From: Hyphomicrobium facile
Lineage (GTDB): Bacteria > Pseudomonadota > Alphaproteobacteria > Rhizobiales > Hyphomicrobiaceae
DNA: 64,000 nt
Reading direction: 5' to 3'
NCBI RefSeq assembly: GCF_900116175.1
Contig: NZ_FPCH01000001.1
Span: 250,501 to 314,500, forward strand
The notes below the pieces were generated by a model. It saw only the letters and a list, made by a program, of their open reading frames with translations, was not told the DNA's origin and ran no database searches. A program made the position numbers and the translations under genes. Shown here piece by piece: positions 18,197 to 25,128 of this stretch (position 1 is the stretch's first letter; each line of letters opens with the position of its first letter).

Positions 18197-19270
18197 TCAC
18201 GTCGACAGCCCGCCGCCGAGAGTCGGCACGTCGAGCATCGAAAAGCCGTAGTGGCTCAGCCACTTCAAATCGCCGGAGAAGAACGAGCGCAGATCGGGGA
18301 TGCCGTATTTCAGCATCGTCAGCCGGTCGAGGCCGACGCCGAATGCGAAGCCTTGATACTTCTCGGGATCGAGACCGCAGTTCCGAAGCACGTTCGGGTG
18401 CACCATTCCGCAGCCCAGAATTTCGAGCCATTGGCCGGGCTTGCCGATCGCTTCGGCGCCGATATCGACTTCCATCGAAGGCTCGGTGAATGGGAAGTGC
18501 GACGCGCGGAAGCGCATCTTCACTTCATCGACCTCGAAGAACGCCTTGCAGAATTCCTGCAGCACCCATTTCAGGTGGCCCATGTGGGTCGACTCGTCGA
18601 TGACGAGGCCTTCGACCTGATGGAACATCGGCGTGTGCGTCTGGTCGCTGTCCATGCGGTAGACGCGGCCCGGCGCGATGATGCGGATCGGCGGCTTTTG
18701 CGCGACCATCGTGCGGATCTGCACGGGGCTCGTATGCGTGCGGAGCAGCAGTCGCGAGCCGTCGGGTTTCGGCGCGAAATAGAAGGTGTCGTGGTCCTGG
18801 CGCGCGGGATGCTCGGCCGGGATGTTGAGCTTGTCGAAGTTCATCTCGTCGGTCTCGATGTCCGGACCTTCGGCAACCGAGAAGCCCATATCGGCGAAAA
18901 TCTCTACGACTTCGTCGAGGACCTGGCTGACGGGATGAATGCGGCCTTCCGCAACGGGGCCGAGGCGAACCGGCAACGTGACGTCGGCGCGCTCGGTCTT
19001 GAGGCGCTCGTCGAGAGCTGCCGTTTCAAGCACCGCTTTGCGGGCGTCGAGCGCGTCGGAGACTTTCGTTTTCAGCGTATTGACGGTCTGGCCGAAGTTC
19101 TTGCGCTCTTCAGGCGGGAGCGAGCCGAGTTTGCTCATCAGCTCGGACACTCGGCCCTTCTTGCCGAGGGCCGATACGCGGACGGCGTCGAGCGATGCCA
19201 GATCACCGGCGCCGGCAATCTCGGCCAGTAGGTCTTTTTCGAGGACTGCGAGGTCGTTAGCGCCGCTCAT
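18197..19270 (-). CDS. pheS: Phenylalanine--tRNA ligase alpha subunit
   Basis: 357-residue catalytic subunit of phenylalanyl-tRNA synthetase. An N-terminal coiled-coil arm (about 1-90) precedes the class II catalytic domain with motif 2 ([14 protein letters not shown]) and motif 3 ([17 protein letters not shown]). Start ATG 19270. It is flanked on both sides by palindromic elements, one against pheT and one against rplT, so the classical rplT-pheS-pheT operon is broken up by repeats here. Confidence 0.98.
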   Translation of the reverse strand: MSGANDLAVLEKDLLAEIAGAGDLASLDAVRVSALGKKGRVSELMSKLGSLPPEERKNFGQTVNTLKTKVSDALDARKAVLETAALDERLKTERADVTLPVRLGPVAEGRIHPVSQVLDEVVEIFADMGFSVAEGPDIETDEMNFDKLNIPAEHPARQDHDTFYFAPKPDGSRLLLRTHTSPVQIRTMVAQKPPIRIIAPGRVYRMDSDQTHTPMFHQVEGLVIDESTHMGHLKWVLQEFCKAFFEVDEVKMRFRASHFPFTEPSMEVDIGAEAIGKPGQWLEILGCGMVHPNVLRNCGLDPEKYQGFAFGVGLDRLTMLKYGIPDLRSFFSGDLKWLSHYGFSMLDVPTLGGGLST

Positions 19271-19315
19271 AGAAATCTCCTTGAGCCGGAACCCAACATT
19301 CTTTTCCCCAGATCA

Positions 19316-19354
19316 CCCCTCCCCTCAGGGGAGGGGCTGGGGTGGGGTGAGGAT
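19316..19354 (+). repeat. Palindrome copy C (type II)
   Basis: A perfect 9-bp stem CCCCTCCCC / GGGGAGGGG (19316-19324 with 19328-19336, loop TCA) is followed by the tail CTGGGGTGGGGTGAGGAT at 19337-19354. The tail is identical over 17 bases to that of copy B on the opposite strand, apart from the last base or two. Confidence 0.85.
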
Positions 19355-19423
19355 CCAGGCGCATGGCTAGCGGCGAAACTCCACTATTGTGCCAGGAACT
19401 TGCATTGCGCCCGCTCGGTTGTG

Positions 19424-19464
19424 TGGCTTCTCCCCACCCCTGACCCCTCCCCGCCGGGGAGGGG
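19424..19464 (-). repeat. Palindrome copy D (type I)
   Basis: A perfect 9-bp stem CCCCTCCCC / GGGGAGGGG (19444-19452 with 19456-19464, loop GCC). On the minus strand it is followed by the tail TCAGGGGTGGGGAGAAGCC. The GAAGC end groups it with copy A. Confidence 0.85.
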
Positions 19465-19519
19465 ATGAAGGAATGGTCGGCAGCGGGACCGGTCGGAAAA
19501 CCGAGCGCGAAGTGGCGGA

Positions 19520-19921
19520 TTAAGCCGCCTTCTTGACCTTGTCCTGGTCGGCCTTGGCGACCGGCGAGCTGGCAGCTGCCGCAGCCTTGTCGACGAGAGC
19601 CTTGAAGCCCGCCGGATCGTTGATCGCGATATCCGACAGAACCTTGCGATCGACCTCGATGCCGAGGTTCGTCAGGCCGTTGATGAAGCGCCCGTAGGTC
19701 AGGCCGTGCTCGCGGACAGCGGCGTTGATGCGCTGGATCCAGAGCGCGCGGAAATTGCGCTTGCGACGCTTGCGATCGCGATAGGCATACTGCTGCGATT
19801 TCTCGACAGCCTGCTTGGCGACGCGGATCGTATTCTTGCGACGGCCATAAAAGCCCTTCGCGGCCTTGATTACTTTCTTGTGCTTGGCGTGGGCGGTGAC
19901 GCCACGTTTGACGCGAGCCAT
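19520..19921 (-). CDS. rplT: 50S ribosomal protein L20
   Basis: 133 residues, with the canonical L20 opening [19 protein letters not shown] and the [20 protein letters not shown] core. An Ala/Lys-rich tail of about 15 residues exceeds the usual 117-120 length and is common in alphaproteobacteria. L20 binds 23S rRNA early in 50S assembly and in several bacteria represses its own operon by binding the rpmI-rplT leader. It lies 98 bp downstream of rpmI, in one operon. Confidence 0.98.
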   Translation of the reverse strand: MARVKRGVTAHAKHKKVIKAAKGFYGRRKNTIRVAKQAVEKSQQYAYRDRKRRKRNFRALWIQRINAAVREHGLTYGRFINGLTNLGIEVDRKVLSDIAINDPAGFKALVDKAAAAASSPVAKADQDKVKKAA

Positions 19922-20019
19922 GGGAGAAAACTCCTGGAATTAGTGCTTCAAGAAGAAAGAGATTTCATTCGGGGCTTGGCGCTCCCTGAAGGGAGCCGGC
20001 CGCAAGCACCGGCGAGATC

Positions 20020-20220
20020 TCAGCGGTTGTAGGGCATGTATTTCTTGACGATCTTCGCGTCAGAATCGTTCAGCACGCCTGTGCCGCGCGCCTTCTGAAT
20101 GAATTTCGCCGTGCGCTTGATCATGCCGTGACGCTTACCGGCCTGGGCTGCAACAACCTTGCCCGTGCCGGTCATCTTGAAGCGCTTTTTGGCGCCGCTC
20201 TTGGTCTTCATCTTAGGCAT
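20020..20220 (-). CDS. rpmI: 50S ribosomal protein L35
   Basis: 66-residue basic protein [20 protein letters not shown]... ending KKYMPYNR, full length for L35. The same frame is open for 98 codons upstream, but the conserved N-terminus fixes the start at ATG 20220, with AAGGACA as ribosome site. It heads the rpmI-rplT(-pheST) transcript from a promoter at about 20545-20573 with an unusually long structured leader. Confidence 0.97.
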   Translation of the reverse strand: MPKMKTKSGAKKRFKMTGTGKVVAAQAGKRHGMIKRTAKFIQKARGTGVLNDSDAKIVKKYMPYNR

Positions 20221-20538
20221 TTTGCTTGTCCTTAGTTCTCGCTCACGGGCCCGCCGGATGCTCGCGCTGGCGCGCTTCACATCCTGGCCCTCCGCGGGGG
20301 GCGGCGCTCGGCGCCGGGCCGCCTTGCGGCCCCGGACCAAAAGGTCCGAAGTGCGGAGGCGAGCTTGGAGGCGCTCAAATGCCCTGGCTCGTTTCCGAGC
20401 CGAAGTGCCGGTGCATTGCTGCTCCAGCACTCTCAGCCGTTGCGAAACGGCTGGTCCTGCGAAGGGTGCTTTTTGCGGTTTCCGCTTGTTTTTCAAAAGC
20501 ATAAGAACCGCCACGGCATGCCTCGCCGGGCGGCTCTG
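20221..20538 (-). promoter_or_regulatory. Structured 5' leader of rpmI-rplT (multi-hairpin, candidate autoregulatory RNA)
   Basis: About 320 nt of untranslated leader. Perfect hairpins in transcript order: GCGG/CCGC (20475-20485), CAGCCGTT/AACGGCTG (20434-20453), GGCTCG/CGAGCC closed by a GAAA loop (20386-20401), CGGACC/GGTCCG with UUUU loop (20333-20348), GGGCCGC/GCGGCCC (20316-20332) and GGCGC/GCGCC (20303-20315). A longer pairing AGTGC...GCACT lies near 20404-20431. Ribosomal-protein leaders bound by L20 are known in other bacteria. No match to a specific published structure is claimed. This covers the otherwise gene-free stretch 20221-20712. Confidence 0.55.
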
Positions 20539-20544
20539 AGCGGG

Positions 20545-20573
20545 GTTATAGGGGAGGCATCGGGAATTCGCAA
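20545..20573 (-). promoter_or_regulatory. Sigma-70-type promoter for rpmI-rplT
   Basis: On the minus strand TTGCGA (20573-20568) and TATAAC (20550-20545) are separated by exactly 17 bp, close to housekeeping consensus. Transcription would start near 20538 and give the long rpmI leader. Confidence 0.6.
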
Positions 20574-20712
20574 CATTTTCGGTAGCGTTGCGAAAAAAGC
20601 AACGCGCGGAAGGATTTCGCAGGAGACCCGCGAAATTCTCATTAGTTACATTAGAACTAATTACAGGGTTAATACGTTGTTAAGTGCGCCAATGCGCGAG
20701 GGGAGACGGGCC

Positions 20713-21060
20713 GTGAAGCAGATCATCGATCAGATCGTCAATTTGCTGCAACAGGGCATCACGGCCATTTTCAAGTTCGTCGAACTCGTCTGGCAGTGGT
20801 CGTTCGGTCAGATGTTCGAGATCTTTCAATCGAACTGGCAGGCTCTGCCGGTTTGGAAAATCGCAATTCTGGCGGTCGTCGTCATCGCCATCATCTACGT
20901 GCTTTACAAGGGCTTCTTCCAGCTCTGGGCGGCGGCGGAACAGATCTTCAAGGCGTTCGTCGAACTGCTGATGGTGCTCGTTTCCATCCTGCCGTACGTG
21001 CTGATCGCGGGCCTGATCGCAGCGGGCGGAAGCTACATCATTCAGCACGTGAATTTCTAA
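20713..21060 (+). CDS. Small membrane protein of unknown function
   Basis: 115 residues. An amphipathic N-terminal part (IIDQIVNLLQQGITAIFKFVELVWQ) is followed by two clear membrane segments (about 52-75 and 88-110) with no known domain. GTG 20713 is preferred because GAGGGGAG lies just upstream; ATG 20692 in the same frame is the alternative. It is divergent from rpmI and convergent with gtrA (7-bp gap). Confidence 0.6.
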   Translation: MKQIIDQIVNLLQQGITAIFKFVELVWQWSFGQMFEIFQSNWQALPVWKIAILAVVVIAIIYVLYKGFFQLWAAAEQIFKAFVELLMVLVSILPYVLIAGLIAAGGSYIIQHVNF

Positions 21061-21067
21061 GCGGGAT

Positions 21068-21508
21068 CTAGCTCGACGATACCGATTGCAATTCGGTTTC
21101 CGCGGCGGCGGGAGCGTTCGTGTTCTTGCTGAACACGACGCGGCTACGGACGTAGTAGAGCGACACGAAGCAGATCAGCACCGAGATCGTTTTCCCGTCG
21201 ATCGGCGGGAGATTCATTTCGTGCACCGTCACCCAGATCACGCCCGCCGTCAGCAGAAGACCGAGGAACGATGTCCCTGCGAATTCCATGAACACGCGAT
21301 GAGCGGATTTGTGCGACATGTCGTGATTGAAGACGAAGGTCCTCGTCAGGGCGTAGTTCACGACCATTCCGACTGAATACGCGATGACGCTTTGCAGAAT
21401 AGGCAGTCCGAAGACGTAAGTGAGCGAGAGAAAGATCGCGTAATCGACGACGGTCGAACCCAGGTTAACGCCAATGTAGAGAAGGGCGTGACGAACCTTG
21501 GGATGCAT
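21068..21508 (-). CDS. GtrA family membrane protein
   Basis: 146-residue four-helix membrane protein of the GtrA/DPMS family, whose members help flip polyprenyl-linked sugars for surface glycosylation. Typical features are RHALLYIGVNLGSTVVDYAIF at the start, NYALTRTFVF in the middle and YYVRSRVVFS at the end. Start ATG 21508 follows AAAGG; upstream in-frame codons lack a ribosome site. No glycosyltransferase is adjacent; the nearest are at 24-26 kb. Confidence 0.85.
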   Translation of the reverse strand: MHPKVRHALLYIGVNLGSTVVDYAIFLSLTYVFGLPILQSVIAYSVGMVVNYALTRTFVFNHDMSHKSAHRVFMEFAGTSFLGLLLTAGVIWVTVHEMNLPPIDGKTISVLICFVSLYYVRSRVVFSKNTNAPAAAETELQSVSSS

Positions 21509-21832
21509 TTCGAAGCCTTTTTGCGACTGATGGGCGGACGATGCGATACCTGAAGCGGACTGACAAGCGAACCGCTGTATCTTGGGAAACAGGAACGTTT
21601 TTTTGGTGCGGCCAGCTACGCGTCGACGCCAGTTTTTAGGCTGATTTGAATGTGTCCGGTCATGCGCCAAATAGACCTCAGCCGGATCTTCTCGCGCGGC
21701 GATGCCGGAATTCATCAGCAAATTCGTGTTTACCGCTGATTGCGTCTCCTTCGCCGCCGTTGACTGGCGCCGGGGCTCGATTGTGGCAAGCTCAACTCGC
21801 CCTGACCTGCGACTATCCTCAAGAGACTGCCC

Positions 21833-22033
21833 ATGAGACTGGATCCGTTCATCGTGGCGATTTTCTTTCTTGCGGCGCTGCCGACCGCTGCCATCAGCCT
21901 GCGTTCTGCCACCGGCTGGCGGGCCGGTGTCGTATTCGCGGCGTTCTATCCGGCGCTGGTCCTGCTGGTCGGCATTCTGATGATTGCGGCTTTCATCTCA
22001 CTCGCCGCACTCGGTTTGGTCGACCTCGATTGA
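21833..22033 (+). CDS. Small hydrophobic membrane protein
   Basis: 66 residues with two predicted membrane helices (about 5-22 and 30-60) and an acidic end VDLD. Not recognised. The start MRLDPFIVAI fits an inserted N-terminus. Confidence 0.45.
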   Translation: MRLDPFIVAIFFLAALPTAAISLRSATGWRAGVVFAAFYPALVLLVGILMIAAFISLAALGLVDLD

Positions 22034-22146
22034 TCTCGCCGTCAGTCGCTGAAGTTCAGGCCGCGCAAGGGTTTCGCGGGGAACAGCGTGCGAGGGCTTC
22101 GACGTGCGATGTCCGTTGCATCATCTTCAGTTCACGGATCAGAGTC

Positions 22147-22323
22147 ATGTACCACATCGTTCATGTCGGATTGAACAGCGCGGCCCTGAAGCAGCTCGAC
22201 GACCTGCGTCAGGCTTTTCCAAATCTCTACAATCGCCAGGATATTCTGTTGCAGCTTCTCGAAGAGGCGCACCAGAAATATTCGAAGAGCGCCGCGAAGC
22301 CGAAGCTGCAGATTGCAGCGTGA
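22147..22323 (+). CDS. Small conserved-looking hypothetical protein
   Basis: 58-residue soluble, helical peptide starting MYHIVHVGLNSAALKQLDDL with a basic end. Unknown family. The frame is open far upstream, but ATG 22147 is the first plausible start and the codon use of this segment fits coding DNA. It could be a small regulator; no motif supports that. Confidence 0.4.
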   Translation: MYHIVHVGLNSAALKQLDDLRQAFPNLYNRQDILLQLLEEAHQKYSKSAAKPKLQIAA

Positions 22324-22362
22324 TTCCAGTGTCTTAGAGCGCTCAATCCAATTGTTTCGTGG

Positions 22363-22403
22363 TGTGTAAACGAGGCGCCCGCTGCGTTAATGCGGTTTAC
22401 ACA
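22363..22403. promoter_or_regulatory. Inverted repeat, possible operator or hairpin
   Basis: TGTGTAAAC (22363-22371) and its exact complement GTTTACACA (22395-22403) are separated by 23 bp in the gap between two small genes, about 120 bp before the secreted peptide start. There is no T-tract, so an operator is as likely as a terminator. Confidence 0.35.
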
Positions 22404-22521
22404 AAGATTACAATTCTCCCTATGCATCCCCTCCTTATTCAGAGTTCATTCAGCCGTAGGCAACGACGGTTGCTCGCACGCTTGCTCGCGTGCTGTTCGT
22501 TTTGGATAAGCGGAGATGAAC

Positions 22522-22755
22522 ATGCGTATTGCACCACTATTGGCAGCATCCGTCGTTGCGATCGGTTTGTCTGCGGCGGGCACTTCTTCACAAGCCGCTC
22601 AGCTCGCACCGCTAAAGGGAATACAAGCAAGCCAATCACTTGCGACGCCGGTTGGCGTTCGCCGGTACTGCTGGCGCTGGCGCAATATCTGCGCGAGCCG
22701 CTGGGGTTGGGGCGGCCCGCGTTTCCGCCGCTGCATGTGGCGTCACGGATGTTGA
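22522..22755 (+). CDS. Small secreted Cys/Trp/Arg-rich peptide
   Basis: 77 residues. Signal peptide (about 1-26, ending SSQAAQ), a short spacer, then a compact Arg/Trp/Gly-rich module with four cysteines (RRYCWRW...NICASRW...FRRCMWRHGC). Resembles short exported GCG/CRPN-type peptides seen in Hyphomicrobiales. ATG 22522 has GGAG six bases upstream; ATG 22516 is too close to that site. Confidence 0.55.
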   Translation: MRIAPLLAASVVAIGLSAAGTSSQAAQLAPLKGIQASQSLATPVGVRRYCWRWRNICASRWGWGGPRFRRCMWRHGC

Positions 22756-22802
22756 GGTTCATTTGACTGGGTGCGCGGCATCAAAGGACGATGCCGCGCA
22801 TC

Positions 22803-23177
22803 TCACATTTGCTTGTTCGCCCGCCGCAGACGGGTCGCGAGAAGGCTCATGACACGGAGCGCGAATTGCGGATCGTCGCGGACGACGGCGAGAAACGCCG
22901 GCTTATCGATGGCGACGACTTCCGTCGGCTCGGCGGCCATGGCGGCCGCGCTTCGAGGTCCATCATCGATCAGCGCCATCTCGCCGAAAATGCCGCCGGT
23001 TTGGACGTTTTCCAGCACGATGCCATAGGTGATGATGTCGACACGGCCTGACCGCACCATGTACATGGTGTCACCGGGATCTTCCTCGAGGAAGATTTTT
23101 TCGCCCGCCTCGAAATGCCGGTAGGGGGCGCCAATGCGGTCGAGTATCGAGAAATCAAAAGGCCGGTCATCGCTCAT
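22803..23177 (-). CDS. Stand-alone cyclic-nucleotide-binding domain protein
   Basis: 124 residues, a single Crp-type cNMP-binding beta-roll with the phosphate-binding cassette FGEMALIDDGPRSAAA (about 65-80), including the Glu and Arg that contact the ribose-phosphate. No helix-turn-helix or kinase follows. It is presumably a sensor that acts through a partner, or a degenerate Crp. Located downstream of infC on the same strand with a 158-bp gap. Confidence 0.8.
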   Translation of the reverse strand: MSDDRPFDFSILDRIGAPYRHFEAGEKIFLEEDPGDTMYMVRSGRVDIITYGIVLENVQTGGIFGEMALIDDGPRSAAAMAAEPTEVVAIDKPAFLAVVRDDPQFALRVMSLLATRLRRANKQM

Positions 23178-23335
23178 GCGGCCGCTCCCCCGAAGACTTC
23201 CGTCAGTAGGGCAAAGCTAGAACCGTCAGTGTGCGAGAGCAAGTCTCAGAGGCGGCGCCGTAATCGGCGCGAGGGCCAACGGACAGAGGTAGACAAGGGC
23301 GGGGCGAACACCCCGCCGCAGTCATTTCATTGACG

Positions 23336-23878
23336 TCATTTGGGGGCGAGCACCATGACCATCTGCCGGCCTTCGAAGCGTGGTTCGCTTTCGACCTTGG
23401 AGATGGACTCGGTGTCGGCTTTCACGCGTTGTAGGACGGCCATGCCAAGTTGCGAGTGCGCCATTTCACGGCCGCGGAAGCGCAGCGTTATCTTGACCTT
23501 GTCGCCCTCTTCGAAGAACCGCTTAATCGCCCGCATCTTCACGTCGTAGTCATGATCATCGATGCCCGGCCGCATCTTGATCTCTTTTAGCTCAACGATT
23601 TTCTGATTTTTACGGGCCTCGGCGGCCTTCTTCTGTTCTTGGAATTTGAACTTGCCGAAGTCGAGGATTTTGCAGACCGGCGGTTCCGCGTCGGGCGAAA
23701 TTTCCACGAGGTCTAGTCCGGCCTCTTCGGCGCGGGCAAGTGCATCGAATTTTGCGATGACGCCGACGTTCTGGCCTGTCTCATCGATGAGACGGACTTC
23801 TCGGGCCCGAATTTGGTCGTTGATGCGGGGCCCTGAGTTTTCCCGGCTCTGAGGCTCGGGTCGCATTGGTTTACGGAT
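23336..23878 (-). CDS. infC: Translation initiation factor IF-3, probable AUC start
   Basis: IF-3 (about 180 residues) binds the 30S subunit and polices start-codon and initiator-tRNA choice. The N domain ([20 protein letters not shown]) and C domain ([33 protein letters not shown]) are complete. The first ATG (23866) lies 19 nt from AAGGAG, too far. In the same frame ATC (23878-23876) sits exactly 7 nt after AAGGAG and gives (M)RKPMRPEP. infC in many bacteria uses AUU/AUC/AUA for self-repression, so this start is preferred. rpmI-rplT is not adjacent but 3.1 kb downstream. Confidence 0.93.
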   Translation of the reverse strand: MRKPMRPEPQSRENSGPRINDQIRAREVRLIDETGQNVGVIAKFDALARAEEAGLDLVEISPDAEPPVCKILDFGKFKFQEQKKAAEARKNQKIVELKEIKMRPGIDDHDYDVKMRAIKRFFEEGDKVKITLRFRGREMAHSQLGMAVLQRVKADTESISKVESEPRFEGRQMVMVLAPK

Positions 23879-23891
23879 GGTTCAACTCCTT
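23876..23891 (-). promoter_or_regulatory. Ribosome site and non-canonical AUC start of infC
   Basis: Minus strand: AAGGAG (23891-23886), seven-base spacer, then ATC (23878-23876) in frame with infC. This is the only well-spaced ribosome site for the gene. IF-3 discriminates against such codons, giving autoregulation. Confidence 0.65.
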
Positions 23892-24070
23892 ATGTGGTTC
23901 CGATTATTGACCGAAGGCGGATTCCCGGCTCAGTCAGCGGCGAACATGGGAAAGAACGGGCTCTCAAGTCAAGCGTGACGCGTGAGCAAAATTGCCAAAA
24001 GGCGTGCCTTCGCCCGTTTTCCGAACACTTTCCCGGCGTCGCAGCGCTCTTTTGGCGGGCCAAATGGCCC

Positions 24071-24802
24071 TCAACGCCAGTGCTTCGCTATCCAGGGGGT
24101 CGGCAGGACGTACTTATAGGATCTCTTCCACGCCGCGTTGACGGGCCAAATTCCGTCGCGTGCTTCATCCGGATCGGGCTTGCCGTGGAACGCTACGACC
24201 TTTGCTTCGGGCGGCAGCCGGGGCGGGATGAAAAAATTCAGCGGCCAACTCGGCAGCAGCGAGTGCTTGAAGCTCAGGCACCATTCCGGGGGGAAGAAAA
24301 CGACGTCTTCGCTCTCGGCGGAAATATATTGTTGTTCAATCCGGTAGCGGCGCAGAATGGTTTCAGGGTCAGCGTTGAACGTGTCGAAGATGTGAGACAT
24401 CTTGCCGACAGGGAAGCGATAGATCGACGTATTGCCGACGCGCTCGTTGGGTTGGGTCCAGTTCTGGGCAACGCAAAAGCGGCCTGGCTCGAAGTCGAAG
24501 AAGCCGTCTATCGATCCGGTGATGACAACGTCGAGATCGAAAAACAGTACGTCGCCTTCGAGATCGTGAAGCGGGTACTGCCAGAGCGATAGCTTTCGCC
24601 ACGGCGTCGTAAATTCGCGCGCGGGCAAGTTGATCGGGGGAAGGGGTGCAATTTGCACCCACGGATCGACCCCTTTTGCATCGTCAGTGAAGCAGATGAG
24701 GCGGGTTTCCCGCTGCGTATTGCGGCGGATCATCGATGCCAAGCGATTGAGGTAATCGATGCCGTATCGCGTACCCCATTTGATACAGATTATTGTTTGC
24801 AT
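24071..24802 (-). CDS. Glycosyltransferase-like protein with DxD-type motif
   Basis: 243 residues with a nucleotide-diphospho-sugar transferase appearance. MQTIICIKWGTRYG opens a first beta-strand; FFDLDVVITGSID (near residue 105) is a D-x-D metal/sugar-nucleotide motif. VVFFPPEWCLSFKHSLLPSWP and VVAFHGKPDPDEA occur near the end. Similar proteins are annotated as glycosyltransferases in alphaproteobacteria; the sugar and acceptor are unknown. ATG 24802 starts the conserved part; an upstream in-frame start at 24889 adds only low-complexity sequence. Confidence 0.7.
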   Translation of the reverse strand: MQTIICIKWGTRYGIDYLNRLASMIRRNTQRETRLICFTDDAKGVDPWVQIAPLPPINLPAREFTTPWRKLSLWQYPLHDLEGDVLFFDLDVVITGSIDGFFDFEPGRFCVAQNWTQPNERVGNTSIYRFPVGKMSHIFDTFNADPETILRRYRIEQQYISAESEDVVFFPPEWCLSFKHSLLPSWPLNFFIPPRLPPEAKVVAFHGKPDPDEARDGIWPVNAAWKRSYKYVLPTPWIAKHWR

Positions 24803-25128
24803 CGCCTCGCTTTTGACACCTAAGGCCACGTCCCCGTGGTTTCGACCCACCCAGTCCGGTCTTTGATATCGGAAGTTTTGCGGACGCAAAAGCGCGCACA
24901 GTGAACCGTCCGATAATTAGTGTCAGTATCGGTAATAGCAGTGGAGAATTATGTCAGGCCCGCTCAACCGGGCATTGCGCAAAATGTTCTTTGCAAGACG
25001 AAGGCGTTCAATGGAGAGCTGACGGTCTCGACTTTTCCACGAAAATTTCCTGCGCGCGCCGTCACGGGGGAGGCCCCCGACGATCGATCAAAGACCCTTC
25101 GCCCCGTCGGACGAGAAGCCCAGCGGCG
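24803..25128. other. 326-bp gap between the two glycosyltransferase genes
   Basis: No plausible gene is seen; the only long frame is an antisense frame of the downstream gene. It holds one strong hairpin at 25060-25082 and presumably the promoter of the 24802 gene, which could not be picked out. Confidence 0.5.
25060..25082 (-). terminator. Hairpin downstream of the GT4 gene
   Basis: GGGGG/CCCCC core with flanking CGTC/GACG pairs (25060-25082), interrupted by a small bulge, 47 nt after the stop of the gene ending at 25129. No U-tract follows, so termination is uncertain. Confidence 0.35.

Larger units (their letters stand above)
19316..19464. mobile_element. Gene-less sibling of the DUF559 element between rplT and pheS
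   Basis: A 149-bp unit bounded by copy C (type II) and copy D (type I), inverted, with both tails pointing inward. The interior is about 70-90 nt with no open frame. The type order (II left, I right) is the reverse of the DUF559-carrying unit, so it lies in opposite orientation. It resembles a non-autonomous deletion derivative (MITE/BIME-like). Confidence 0.5.

Noticed and set aside
17700-19470. CRISPR array hypothesis for the repeated GC-rich motifs
   Set aside because: Only four copies in alternating orientation, irregular spacing, genes between them; no direct-repeat/spacer structure.
20221-20514. 98-codon in-frame N-terminal extension of rpmI
   Set aside because: L35 has a fixed conserved start; the extension covers the structured leader and has no ribosome site.
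22073-22110. Possible EcfG promoter before the 58-residue gene (GGAAC...)
   Set aside because: Spacing to the only CGT-like box is off and its last base does not match; judged chance.
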